From: Calditrichales bacterium
GTDB lineage: Bacteria > Calditrichota > Calditrichia > Calditrichales > J004
NCBI GenBank assembly: GCA_015493745.1
Contig: WGCN01000137.1
Location: 1 to 35,323, forward strand
DNA length: 35,323 bases
Reading direction: 5' to 3'
The position numbers and the translations under genes were made by a program. Shown here in pieces: positions 1 through 7,874 of this stretch. The first letter of the stretch is position 1; each line of letters opens with the position of its first letter. The notes beneath the pieces were generated by a model. It saw only the letters and a program-made list of their open reading frames with translations. It was not told where the DNA came from and made no database searches.

Positions 1-1
1 C

Positions 2-580
2 ATCTGGATGGAGGAAAAGAGACGCCGTCTGGGTGATGATCGCGGGCGGGGCGTCAGCTCCATCGCCGTGTTTGACAGCATGAACCGGCTGGTGGAGAAA
101 GACGCGGTCATTACCGTGGATGTGGGCAACAATGCCTACTCCTTCGGGCGCTATTTTGAAACGCGGGGCCAGTCCATCCTCATGTCGGGTTATCTCGGCT
201 CCATCGGCTTTGCCCTGCCCGCCGCCCTGGGCGCCTGGGCCACCGCGCCGGAAAGACAAATCGTTTCCGTCAGCGGCGACGGCGGGTTTATGCAATATAT
301 GGCCGAAATAGCCACAGCCGTTAAATACCACATCCCCCTAAAGCATATATTGCTGAACAACAATGAACTGGGTAAAATATCCAAGGAGCAGCGCGCGGGG
401 CATTTTGAGGTCTGGAAAACCGCCCTGCACAATCCCGGCTTTGCCGTCTATGCCGAAAACTGCGGCGCCTTGGGCATACGGGTTACAAAACGGGAAGATC
501 TGGAAGGGGCCATGAAAAAGGTGCTTTCCCACAGGGGGCCGGCCCTGTTGGAGGTGATGACCGATGTGAACCTGTTGTAA
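2..580 (+). CDS. Thiamine-diphosphate-dependent enzyme, C-terminal part (partial at window edge)
   Basis: The frame is open to the left edge (Ile-Trp precede the first Met), so this is the 3' end of a longer gene; the family is usually 550-600 residues and about 193 are present. The fragment corresponds to the C-terminal ThDP-binding domain of the pyruvate oxidase/acetolactate synthase superfamily. The ThDP/Mg motif is visible as SGDGGFMQYMAEI followed about 25 residues later by LLNNNELGKI (the GDG...NN signature), and a substrate-side segment SGYLGSIGFALPAALGA precedes it. The C-terminus ends in GPALLEVMTD, typical of the family. Substrate cannot be assigned without the N-terminal domains; a pyruvate oxidase-like or acetolactate synthase-like role is possible. 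It converges on the his operon. Confidence 0.8.
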   Translation: MWMEEKRRRLGDDRGRGVSSIAVFDSMNRLVEKDAVITVDVGNNAYSFGRYFETRGQSILMSGYLGSIGFALPAALGAWATAPERQIVSVSGDGGFMQYMAEIATAVKYHIPLKHILLNNNELGKISKEQRAGHFEVWKTALHNPGFAVYAENCGALGIRVTKREDLEGAMKKVLSHRGPALLEVMTDVNLL

Positions 581-601
581 GTCAACCCTGATCACGGATA
601 G

Positions 602-632
602 CGGCCGGGCTTCCCATCCGGGAACACGTGGC
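602..632. terminator. Possible hairpin between convergent genes
   Basis: An imperfect hairpin lies between the stop of the ThDP enzyme and the stop of hisIE: outer GGCC/GGCC and inner TTCCC-atcc-GGGAA arms. The plus-strand side continues into TATTTTCC, a weak U-run. It could end transcription from the plus strand or from both sides; the minus-strand side has no T-run. Confidence 0.3.
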
Positions 633-1235
633 CTATTTTCCTTTCCGCGCGCTGTGCCGTTCACGCAAAACCTGTTCCACCTCTTCCAGGGATACGCCGC
701 GCTGTTGCAGCAATATCAGTAAATGAAAAAGCAGATCGGCGGCTTCGTTTTTAAAAAGGAGATCATTGTCGTCCATTGCTTCTATAACCAGCTCGGTGGC
801 CTCTTCCCCCACCTTCTGGGCGATTTTATTCACCCCCTTGCCAAACAACCCGCTGGTATAGGACTTTTCCGAAGGATGCGCTTTACGGTCGGCGATAATA
901 TCCTGCAACTCATACAAAAAGCCGCGGGCGGCCTCTTCCTTAAAACAGGTATCACTGCCCGTATGGCACACCGGCCCGGCGGGCCGCGCCTTGATCAACA
1001 GCGTATCCCCGTCACAATCGGTCAGGATTTCCTTAACCGTCAGATAGTTGCCGGAGGTTTCCCCCTTGGTCCACAGACGTTTTTTGCTGCGCGAATAAAA
1101 GGTGACCCGCCCTTCGCGCTCGGTTTTGCGATAAGCCTCTTCATTCATATAGCCCAGCATCAGCACTCTTCCGTCACCGGCATCCTGTATTACGGCCGGA
1201 ACTAGACCGTTTCCCTTGGCAAAATCAATCTTCAT
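633..1235 (-). CDS. hisI: Bifunctional phosphoribosyl-AMP cyclohydrolase / phosphoribosyl-ATP pyrophosphatase
   Basis: A 200-residue HisIE fusion that catalyses steps 2 and 3 of histidine synthesis (PR-ATP to PR-AMP, then ring opening to ProFAR). The N-terminal cyclohydrolase half (about 1-105) carries the family segments [18 protein letters not shown] and [10 protein letters not shown], and the metal-ligand region [12 protein letters not shown]. The C-terminal pyrophosphatase half (about 110-195) carries [14 protein letters not shown] and [14 protein letters not shown], which hold the acidic Mg-binding residues. Length matches the E. coli fusion (about 203). The start ATG overlaps the hisF stop as ATGA, so it is translationally coupled and is the last gene of the operon. 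Confidence 0.95.
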   Translation of the reverse strand: MKIDFAKGNGLVPAVIQDAGDGRVLMLGYMNEEAYRKTEREGRVTFYSRSKKRLWTKGETSGNYLTVKEILTDCDGDTLLIKARPAGPVCHTGSDTCFKEEAARGFLYELQDIIADRKAHPSEKSYTSGLFGKGVNKIAQKVGEEATELVIEAMDDNDLLFKNEAADLLFHLLILLQQRGVSLEEVEQVLRERHSARKGK

Positions 1236-1984
1236 CGTATGGCCACCTTTTTTTCTTTGAGATAGTGTTTTAATTGGGGAATCCCGATTTCCCCAAAATG
1301 AAAAATACTGGCGGCCAGGGCGGCATCGGCCCGGCCCCGTTGAAACACTTCGAGGAAATGCTCCACCCTGCCCGCGCCGCCGGAAGCGATTACCGGAATG
1401 GAGAGTTGCTCCCGTACTCCGGCCGTCAGTTCCACGGCAAAACCCTGTTTGGCGCCATCATTGGGGATGGCGGTCAGCAGGATTTCTCCGGCGCCCAAAC
1501 GTTGAGCTTCCCGTGCCCAGGCCATTGTCTCCAGGGAGGTCTGTTTTCTGCCGCCGTGCGTAAAAACACGCCATTCTCCATCGACATAATCCGTGTCGAT
1601 GGCCAGCACCACGCATTGGCTGCCAAAGGCATCGGCCAGATGACGGATTAACGAAGGATTTTTTACCGCCGCGGAATTGATGCTCACCTTGTCCGCTCCG
1701 GCCCGGAGCAACAAGCCCACATCCTCCACGGTGGCGATGCCCCCTCCCACCATAAAAGGAATGTTGATCTCGGCGGCGATGCGCTCCACCAGGCGGGCAA
1801 ATGTTTTGCGCTTTTCGATGGTGGCCGTAATGTCCAGAAAGACCAGTTCATCGGCGCCCTGCTCGGCGTAAAGCCGGGCCAGTTCCACCGCGTCGCCGGC
1901 ATCGCGGATATTTACAAAATTCACGCCCTTGACCGTTCGTCCGTCGCGGATATCCAGACAGGGAATGATACGTTTTTTTAACAT
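1232..1984 (-). CDS. hisF: Imidazole glycerol phosphate synthase, cyclase subunit HisF
   Basis: A 250-residue (beta/alpha)8 barrel that partners HisH to make imidazole glycerol phosphate and AICAR from PRFAR using ammonia channelled from glutamine. The catalytic Asp11 (PCLDIRDG) and Asp130 (VVLAIDTDY) fall at the same numbers as in Thermotoga HisF, and Asp176 lies in [12 protein letters not shown]. That loop is more often S-M-D-R-D-G-T-K, so the substitution is a mild oddity, but the Asp is kept. The reading frame is open further upstream to 2080, overlapping hisA. The internal Met at 1984 is preferred because the protein then begins [11 protein letters not shown] like the family and leaves a 49-base gap after hisA. 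Confidence 0.95.
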   Translation of the reverse strand: MLKKRIIPCLDIRDGRTVKGVNFVNIRDAGDAVELARLYAEQGADELVFLDITATIEKRKTFARLVERIAAEINIPFMVGGGIATVEDVGLLLRAGADKVSINSAAVKNPSLIRHLADAFGSQCVVLAIDTDYVDGEWRVFTHGGRKQTSLETMAWAREAQRLGAGEILLTAIPNDGAKQGFAVELTAGVREQLSIPVIASGGAGRVEHFLEVFQRGRADAALAASIFHFGEIGIPQLKHYLKEKKVAIR

Positions 1985-2033
1985 CTTCGTTTTCTCGTTT
2001 TTGATACCTTTTTCGTACCTTGCTTCCCGTTTA

Positions 2034-2753
2034 TCATAAGATAAACCCTTGCAGCTCTTTGAGGCTGATTTTATTTTCATAGATGGCCTTGCCGATTATG
2101 GCGCCGTCCATTCCCATTTCCCGCAGCCGTTGCAGCTCTTCCGGAGTGGAAACACCGCCACTGGCAATCAACCGCACCTCCGGAACATCGGATAAAATCC
2201 GCTCATACAGATCAAAGGCCGGCCCCTGCAACATGCCGTCCCGGCTCACATCCGTGCAAACCACATAGCGCGTTCCCTTGGCGGCAAAGCTTTTAATAAA
2301 GGCGCGTACATCCCAGCCGGCTTCCTGTTGCCAGCCATCGGTCATGATGCGCCCCTGACGCGCGTCCGCGCCCAAAATCACCCGCGAGGGCGAATAGTGC
2401 TGCAACCAGCGGAAAAACAGGTCCGGCTCTTTGGCCGCCACGCTGCCGGCCGTTACCTGGTGAGCGCCGCACTCAAAGGCGATACGGATATCTTCATCAC
2501 TCTTGATCCCGCCGCCGAAATCAATGCGCAAGCCACTGTGCCGGGCCAGCTTTTCCAGCACCCGCCGGTTGACGATATGCCGGCTTTTGGCCCCGTCCAG
2601 ATCCACCAGATGAAGATACTTTAAACCGGCGTCGGCGAATTGCCGGGCCACCTCCAGCGGATCTTCATTATATATTTTTTTACGACTGTAATCGCCCTGT
2701 GTCAGGCGTACACATTTGCCGTCAATGATATCTATAGCCGGTATGATTCTCAT
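2034..2753 (-). CDS. hisA: Phosphoribosylformimino-5-aminoimidazole carboxamide ribotide isomerase HisA
   Basis: A 239-residue (beta/alpha)8 barrel that isomerises ProFAR to PRFAR. The N-terminal [17 protein letters not shown] contains the catalytic Asp8. The two phosphate-binding loops are visible as [11 protein letters not shown] and [11 protein letters not shown], and the second catalytic Asp region as [15 protein letters not shown]. Length is normal for the family (about 240-245). The start overlaps the hisH stop by four bases (ATGA), indicating translational coupling. It is paralogous to the downstream hisF, as is usual. Confidence 0.95.
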   Translation of the reverse strand: MRIIPAIDIIDGKCVRLTQGDYSRKKIYNEDPLEVARQFADAGLKYLHLVDLDGAKSRHIVNRRVLEKLARHSGLRIDFGGGIKSDEDIRIAFECGAHQVTAGSVAAKEPDLFFRWLQHYSPSRVILGADARQGRIMTDGWQQEAGWDVRAFIKSFAAKGTRYVVCTDVSRDGMLQGPAFDLYERILSDVPEVRLIASGGVSTPEELQRLREMGMDGAIIGKAIYENKISLKELQGFIL

Positions 2754-3328
2754 AGCTCCAAAAAATTCCTTAACAGTTTTTGACCGCTGCCGGCCGATTT
2801 TTCCGGATGAAACTGCACACCATAGTAATTATCCTTTTGCAGGGCCGCGCTAAACGGCAGCAGATATTCACAGACAGCGCTGGTTTCAGACCCGGTTTCC
2901 ACATAGTAGCTGTGGACATAATACATATTCTCCCCGGCCCCGATACCCGCAAACAGCGGCCCGCGCACCGTCCGAAAGTCATTCCAGCCCATGTGCGGCA
3001 CGATACCCGTTGAGGGAAAAAGCTTCACCGTTTCGGAAAAGATTCCCAGGCCGGCGGTGTCGTTTTCCTCGGAAAAGGCACACATCAGCTGCATGCCGAG
3101 GCAAATACCCAAAAAGGGCTGTTCCAGGGTGGTCAGTATTTTGTCCAGACCGCGTTGCCGCAGGTAGGCCATGGCGGTAGAGGCTTCGCCCACACCGGGA
3201 AAGATCACCTTGTCGGCCTTCCTCAGGGCGGTTTCGTCATCGGTCAACATATAACGCGCTCCCAGACGCTCCAGCGCGTTCATCACCGAACGGATATTAC
3301 CGGCATTGTATTTGACAATGGCAATCAT
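2750..3328 (-). CDS. hisH: Imidazole glycerol phosphate synthase, glutaminase subunit HisH
   Basis: A 192-residue class I glutamine amidotransferase that releases ammonia for HisF. The nucleophile is Cys76 in [11 protein letters not shown]. The other triad members are His174 and Glu176 in [13 protein letters not shown] near the C-terminus. The HisH-specific segments PHMGWND and YYVHSYY are present, which separates it from other GATases. It overlaps hisB upstream and hisA downstream by four bases each, so all three are likely translated as a coupled block. Confidence 0.95.
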   Translation of the reverse strand: MIAIVKYNAGNIRSVMNALERLGARYMLTDDETALRKADKVIFPGVGEASTAMAYLRQRGLDKILTTLEQPFLGICLGMQLMCAFSEENDTAGLGIFSETVKLFPSTGIVPHMGWNDFRTVRGPLFAGIGAGENMYYVHSYYVETGSETSAVCEYLLPFSAALQKDNYYGVQFHPEKSAGSGQKLLRNFLEL

Positions 3329-4416
3329 AAGCTCCCCTTGGTACTGGGCAGTTGCCCGTCGTGGGTACGGGCCACGGCCATTTGCACGGCCCGGGCCCAG
3401 GCTTTGAAAACCGCTTCTATTTTATGATGTTCGTTTTCTCCCTGAACCTCAACATTCAGGGTACAGCGGGCCGTATCACAAAAGGACTTAAAGAAATGGC
3501 TGAACATCTCCGTGGGCATATCGCCTATCTTCTCCCGCGCGAAGCGCGCCTGCCACACCAGCCAGGAGCGACCGCCAAAGTCAATGGCCACCCGGGCCAG
3601 ACTTTCATCCATCGGCAGTAAAAACCCATAGCGCCGCACCCCTTTTCGTGAACCCAGAGCCCGGTCAAAAGCCTGTCCCAGGGCCAAGCCCGTATCTTCA
3701 ATGGTATGATGCTCATCCACCTGTAAATCGCCCCTGACCTTTATCTTCAGATCGAGCCCGCCGTGCCGGGCCAGCTGTTCCAGCATATGGTCAAAAAACC
3801 CCAGACCGGTGGCTATATCGGCCTGTCCGCTGCCATCCAGGTTAACGGTGACGGCAATATCGGTTTCATGGGTGGTACGGCGCACCGTTGCCCGGCGCGG
3901 CCGTTCTTTCAGATAGCGGCAGATCTCATCCCAGGATGCGCTGCTCAGCTCGGCCCGTTCATCCCCGTTGCCGGAAATAAAGATGGCCCGGGCCCCCAGG
4001 TTGCGCGCCAGTTCCAGATCACTTATCCGGTCGCCAATCACATAGGAGTCGGCCAGATTATAATCCCCTTTTAGATAATGGGTCAGCAAAGCGGTGCCCG
4101 GCTTGCGCGTGGGGGCATTATCCCGGGGAAAGCTGCGGTCGATGAGGATTTCATCGAAAACCACCCCTTCCCCGGCAAGGATCTCCAGCATTTTATTATG
4201 GGCCGGCCAAAAGGTCTCCTCCGGGAAGGAGGCTGTGCCCAGCCCATCCTGATTGGTAACCATAACCAGCCGGTAATCCGTCTCGCGGGCGATGCGCGCC
4301 AGGGCGCCGATGGCTCCCGGCACAAAGGCCAGCTTTTCCAGGCTGTCAATCTGCTCATCCTCCGGCTCCACAATAAGGGTACCGTCACGATCGATAAAAA
4401 GTACTTTCTTCATCAT
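3325..4416 (-). CDS. hisB: Bifunctional histidinol-phosphatase / imidazoleglycerol-phosphate dehydratase
   Basis: A 363-residue HisNB fusion, close to E. coli HisB (about 355). The N-terminal HAD phosphatase (about 1-165) has nucleophile Asp9 and acid/base Asp11 in FIDRDGTL, and motif VTNQDGLGT. The C-terminal dehydratase (about 170-363) has the Mn-binding signatures [16 protein letters not shown] and [14 protein letters not shown] and the C-terminal [14 protein letters not shown]. At the loop where E. coli HisB binds zinc (Cys93, His95, Cys101, Cys103), this protein has Asp93, Ser95, Ala101, Thr103, so the zinc site is absent. Two Met codons lie in tandem; the first (4416) gives an ATGA overlap with the hisC stop. 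Confidence 0.94.
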   Translation of the reverse strand: MMKKVLFIDRDGTLIVEPEDEQIDSLEKLAFVPGAIGALARIARETDYRLVMVTNQDGLGTASFPEETFWPAHNKMLEILAGEGVVFDEILIDRSFPRDNAPTRKPGTALLTHYLKGDYNLADSYVIGDRISDLELARNLGARAIFISGNGDERAELSSASWDEICRYLKERPRRATVRRTTHETDIAVTVNLDGSGQADIATGLGFFDHMLEQLARHGGLDLKIKVRGDLQVDEHHTIEDTGLALGQAFDRALGSRKGVRRYGFLLPMDESLARVAIDFGGRSWLVWQARFAREKIGDMPTEMFSHFFKSFCDTARCTLNVEVQGENEHHKIEAVFKAWARAVQMAVARTHDGQLPSTKGSL

Positions 4417-5444
4417 GTCAAGGCCTTCAGTTCTTCTAACAAACGTTGATTCTCCTTTTTCGTCCCCACCGAAATGCGCAGGCATCCGGGCACCACCTTC
4501 GAGCGGTCGCGCACGACCACCCCTTTCTGTGCCAGTTGGCGGTATATGCCTCCGGCATCGGTGAAACGCACCAGCAGGAAATTGGCATCCGAGGGAAAAA
4601 CGCGGATCACAACGGGCAGTTTTTGCAGTTCCCGTTGCAGGCCATCCCGTTCCCGGATCAGGCGGTGAATCTCTTCCGCCTTTCCTCCCAGACGATCCAG
4701 CTTGGCCAGGGCCGCTTTTTGGGTCAGACCGTTCACATTGTAGGGCGGCTTGATTTTATTCAGCACCGTGATAACGGCTTCTCCGGCAAAGGCCATGCCC
4801 AGGCGGATACCGGCCATGCCCCAGGCCTTGCTGAAGGTTTGCAGCACCACCATATTGGGTATCTCTGTTAAACGGGGCAACATGCCGTCCGAACGGGCAA
4901 AATCGATATAGGCTTCATCCACCACCACCAGGCCGCGAAAGTTTTGCGCCAGGGCACGTATTTGCGCTTCCGGTATGAGATTGCCGGTTGGATTGTTGGG
5001 CGAACAGATAAAGATCATCTTTAACCGCTCGTCGCTGAGCCGGGGAACCACCTTTTCCACGGGGATCTGAAAATCATCATCCAGCGGCGTCTCCACCACC
5101 GCCACATCATTGATGGCCGCGCTGACCGTGTACATGCCGTAGGTGGGCGGGAAGAGCATGATGCGATCCCTGCCCGGCACGCAAAAAGCCCGCAGCAGCA
5201 GATCGATGGCCTCGTCACTGCCGTTACCCAGAAAAATATTTTGCGGACGCACCTTTTTAATCGTGGAAATTTTCTCTTTCAGGGCCAGTTGCATGGGATC
5301 GGGATAGCGGTTCAGGCCGCTTTCAAAGGGATTTTCATTGGCATCCAGCCACACCTGGGCCTCCCCCTTAAATTCATCCCGGGCCGAACGGTAGGGCTGT
5401 AAACGGCGGATGTTCTCCCGGATCAGCTTATCGATATCAAACAT
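4413..5444 (-). CDS. hisC: Histidinol-phosphate aminotransferase HisC
   Basis: A 343-residue PLP-dependent fold-type I aminotransferase converting imidazole acetol phosphate to histidinol phosphate with glutamate as donor. Visible signatures are [22 protein letters not shown] (Asp binding the PLP ring nitrogen) and [14 protein letters not shown], whose Lys (about residue 204) forms the Schiff base. The N-terminal [18 protein letters not shown] is typical of HisC. The start overlaps the end of hisD by eight bases and the stop overlaps hisB, consistent with a single transcript. Confidence 0.94.
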   Translation of the reverse strand: MFDIDKLIRENIRRLQPYRSARDEFKGEAQVWLDANENPFESGLNRYPDPMQLALKEKISTIKKVRPQNIFLGNGSDEAIDLLLRAFCVPGRDRIMLFPPTYGMYTVSAAINDVAVVETPLDDDFQIPVEKVVPRLSDERLKMIFICSPNNPTGNLIPEAQIRALAQNFRGLVVVDEAYIDFARSDGMLPRLTEIPNMVVLQTFSKAWGMAGIRLGMAFAGEAVITVLNKIKPPYNVNGLTQKAALAKLDRLGGKAEEIHRLIRERDGLQRELQKLPVVIRVFPSDANFLLVRFTDAGGIYRQLAQKGVVVRDRSKVVPGCLRISVGTKKENQRLLEELKALT

Positions 5445-6714
5445 TTTCTATATCCTTCAATCGTATGGTTACGGCATTTTTATGGGCGTCAAGCTGTTCA
5501 GCCGCGGCCATTGTTTCAATGGCGGGTCCGATGTTTTTCATACCCCCGGCGCTGATTTTTTGGTAAGTGATCCACTTAACAAAGCTGTCCAGCGAAACAC
5601 CGCTGTAGGCCCGGGCATAGCCGTTTGTAGGCAGGGTGTGATTGGTGCCGCTGGCATAGTCACCCGCGCTTTCACAGCTAAAGGGACCCAAAAAAACGCT
5701 ACCGGCATTGATGACCGCGTCCACCCGTTTCGCCGCCTGTTCCGTGGCTAAAATCAAATGTTCGGGCGCGTAACGGTTACTGAAATCCAGAGCTTCATCC
5801 AGATCCTTCAGTAAAACCATCATGCTGTTCTCCAGGGCCCGGCGGGCAATCCCCTCCCGGGGCAGCCGGGGCCGTTGTCTTTCGATTTCCCTCTCCACGG
5901 CGTCCAGCAGCTCCGGCGCGGTGGTCACAAACACCACTTGAGAGTCCGCCCCGTGCTCCGCCTGGCTGAGCAGATCGGCGGCAATGTAGGCCGGGTTTCC
6001 GCCGGCGTCGCTGATAACCAACAGTTCGCTGGGCCCGGCGGGCATGTCTATGGCCACCCCTTCCGTTTGCACCATCTGTTTGGCCAGGGTTACATATTGA
6101 TTTCCGGGACCGAAAATTTTATCCACCCGGGGCACACTCTCCGTGCCGTAGCTCATGGCCGCGATGGCCTGGGCGCCGCCAACGGTATATATTTTTTCGA
6201 AGCCCAACAAGCGCGCTGTGTATAAAATCGCCTCATCCACCGCCCCGTTGGCCCCCGGAGGGGTGCATAATACAACTTCCCCACACCCGGCCAGGCGGGC
6301 AGGCACGGCCAGCATCAACAGGGTGGAAAAAAGCGGGGCGCTCCCTCCGGGGATATAAAGCCCCACCCGCTCGATGGCCACGGCCCGGCGCCAGCAGGAT
6401 ACCCCCGCTTCCGTCTCCACCGTCCGTTCCTCCCGCCGCTGAGCCCGGTGGAACTTTTCGATATTGGCCCTGGCCCTGTCGATGGCCTCCCTGAGCGGGG
6501 CGGCCATGGCAACCCGTTCGGGAACCGGCAGGGAAAGTTTTTCCAGATTTACCCGGTCAAAACGGCGGCTTAAATCAAACAGGGCGCGATCCCCCTCCCG
6601 TTTTACCCGTTCCAGAATGGCCTGTACACGCGGTCGCATCTCCGCCTCCTGCGCCTGGGGCCGGAGGCATAAGCGGGGCCATTCATCCCTGGCCGGGTAT
6701 AAAATCCGGCGCAT
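5437..6714 (-). CDS. hisD: Histidinol dehydrogenase HisD
   Basis: A 425-residue NAD-dependent enzyme for the last two steps, histidinol to histidine. Family signatures are clear: GLYIPGGSAPLFSTLLMLAVPA, VGGAQAIAAMSYGT, IFGPGNQYVTLAK, DMPAGPSELLVI and LSQAEHGADSQVVFVTT, which includes the zinc-ligand Gln/His region; near the C-terminus are APEHL and SGTNHTLPT. The reading frame is open nine codons further upstream, but the Met at 6714 gives a TAATG junction with hisG and a usual N-terminus. Second gene of the operon, the same place as in enterobacteria. Confidence 0.94.
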   Translation of the reverse strand: MRRILYPARDEWPRLCLRPQAQEAEMRPRVQAILERVKREGDRALFDLSRRFDRVNLEKLSLPVPERVAMAAPLREAIDRARANIEKFHRAQRREERTVETEAGVSCWRRAVAIERVGLYIPGGSAPLFSTLLMLAVPARLAGCGEVVLCTPPGANGAVDEAILYTARLLGFEKIYTVGGAQAIAAMSYGTESVPRVDKIFGPGNQYVTLAKQMVQTEGVAIDMPAGPSELLVISDAGGNPAYIAADLLSQAEHGADSQVVFVTTAPELLDAVEREIERQRPRLPREGIARRALENSMMVLLKDLDEALDFSNRYAPEHLILATEQAAKRVDAVINAGSVFLGPFSCESAGDYASGTNHTLPTNGYARAYSGVSLDSFVKWITYQKISAGGMKNIGPAIETMAAAEQLDAHKNAVTIRLKDIENV

Positions 6715-7568
6715 TACAAAAACATCTTTTCTATGGGACATACCAAAATTCCCTGTGCACCCGCCTGGCGCAGGTTATCGATTACCTCCCAGAAGGTATC
6801 CTCTTTCACCACGCTGTGCACGCTGTTCCACCCCTTTTCGGCCAGGGGCAAAATGGTGGGGCTTTTCATGCCCGGCAGCAAGGCGCAGATGGTCTCCAGA
6901 GAATCATCCGGCGCGTTGAGTAAAATATACTTATATTGTCCGGCATTTTGCACGGCACGGATTCTGAATCGCAGTTGCCCGAGTATTTTTTGTCGTTCGC
7001 CCTCCAGGCTGGGGTTGGCGATCAACACCGCTTCGCTGCGCAGAATGGTTTCCACCTCCCGCAAGCCGTTCATCATCAATGTACTGCCGGTGCTGACAAT
7101 ATCACAGACGGCGTCGGCCAGACCGATACCGGGGGCTATTTCCACACTGCCGCTGATCTCTTCAATACCGGCGGCAATACCCTGTTCCTCTAAAAACCGG
7201 CGCAGAATATTGGGATAGGTACTGGCAATTTTCTTGCCGTTTAGCCAGGAAAGACCTACGTATTTCTCCTCGCGTTTTACCGCCAGGGATAAACGGCAAC
7301 GGGCGAAACCGAGCTTTTCCGCCACCCGTACCTTTTTCCCCTTTTCCAGCACCACATTTTCGCCCAAAATGCCCACATCGGCCACACCGTCCGCCACGTA
7401 CTGGGGAATGTCATCATCCCGCAGATATAGAACATCAACGGGAAAATTGGTGGCCTCGGCCTTAAGCTTACCGCCGTTACTGATGCGTATGCCACATTCG
7501 CGCAGCAAACGCAGACTCTGCTCGCTTAAACGTCCTTTTTTTTGTATGGCTATTTTAAGTCTGTTCAT
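6714..7568 (-). CDS. hisG: ATP phosphoribosyltransferase HisG (long form)
   Basis: A 284-residue enzyme for the first committed step, ATP plus PRPP to PR-ATP. The length and the C-terminal segment from about 210 onward (ACT-like, containing SPTILPLAEKGWNSVHSVV) mark the long form, which is feedback-inhibited by histidine and needs no HisZ. The N-terminal LKIAIQKKGRLSEQSLRLL and the PRPP-binding stretch GLADAVCDIVSTGSTL are diagnostic. The chosen Met at 7568 has a GAAGG Shine-Dalgarno six bases upstream; the open frame extends further but runs back into the attenuator. First enzyme gene of the operon. Confidence 0.94.
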   Translation of the reverse strand: MNRLKIAIQKKGRLSEQSLRLLRECGIRISNGGKLKAEATNFPVDVLYLRDDDIPQYVADGVADVGILGENVVLEKGKKVRVAEKLGFARCRLSLAVKREEKYVGLSWLNGKKIASTYPNILRRFLEEQGIAAGIEEISGSVEIAPGIGLADAVCDIVSTGSTLMMNGLREVETILRSEAVLIANPSLEGERQKILGQLRFRIRAVQNAGQYKYILLNAPDDSLETICALLPGMKSPTILPLAEKGWNSVHSVVKEDTFWEVIDNLRQAGAQGILVCPIEKMFL

Positions 7569-7607
7569 AGTACCTTCTTTGTTGGATTTATTAATTTTAA
7601 AAAACGG

Positions 7608-7646
7608 GCAAAAAAAAACCCGTCTGAGGGTCATTCAGACGGGTTT
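7608..7646 (-). terminator. his attenuator terminator
   Basis: Read on the minus strand, arms AAACCCGTCTGA and TCAGACGGGTTT form a perfect 12-bp stem around a 7-base loop and run into eight consecutive T residues. It lies between the leader peptide stop (30 bases upstream) and hisG (about 40 bases downstream), the position of a classic attenuator terminator. A competing pairing is visible: CGG-TC-GTTT inside the leader ORF (7694-7702) can pair with AAACCCG of the terminator's 5' arm, with a 2-base bulge. Confidence 0.88.
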
Positions 7647-7676
7647 AAAAATGATTTCTATTTTAGATACACAACA

Positions 7677-7751
7677 TCATTGCCAACTCGTACAAACGAC
7701 CGGATATATTTTCAGCGCATGATGATGGTGATGAAGTTGTGTCTTTTTCAT
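7677..7751 (-). CDS. hisL: his operon leader peptide
   Basis: A 24-codon ORF starting MKKTQL and continuing with five consecutive His codons (codons 7-11: CAT CAC CAT CAT CAT), then 13 further residues ending TSWQ and TGA. It sits upstream of the terminator and of hisG. The His run compares with seven in E. coli HisL. A ribosome stalled on the His codons at 7719-7733 would leave 7694-7702 free to pair with the terminator arm, whereas a ribosome reaching the stop at 7677 would cover it. A second pairing joins 7729-7742 (within codons 4-8) to 7669-7680 (stop region), about 11 bp with a 3-base bulge. Only a weak AGG is seen as ribosome binding site. The role is inferred from architecture. Confidence 0.85.
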   Translation of the reverse strand: MKKTQLHHHHHALKIYPVVCTSWQ

Positions 7752-7760
7752 AGTGCGCCT

Positions 7761-7788
7761 AATATAAGCGCGTTTTTAGAATTTACAA
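7761..7788 (-). promoter_or_regulatory. Candidate his operon promoter
   Basis: On the minus strand TTGTAA and TATATT are separated by 16 bases just upstream of the leader peptide. The predicted start would fall near 7754, giving an almost leaderless hisL mRNA, which is unusual. A promoter further up in the 123-base gap to the FecCD gene is the alternative. Confidence 0.35.
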
Positions 7789-7874
7789 AAATTATTTCGT
7801 TGTTATGTCATTTACAGTGGATGTCTTTAGCGGGTAACGGGTTCCTCATCAGGTTCGACAAGCCTGCTTTCCGT

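Noticed and set aside
1985-2080. An N-terminal extension of HisF
   Set aside because: The extra 32 codons overlap hisA and are lysine-rich without similarity; the internal Met gives the standard HisF N-terminus with Asp11 in place.
7820-7860. A CTGATGA core resembling a hammerhead ribozyme (minus strand)
   Set aside because: No stem II followed by GAAA and no flanking stems could be drawn, so the 7-base match is likely chance.
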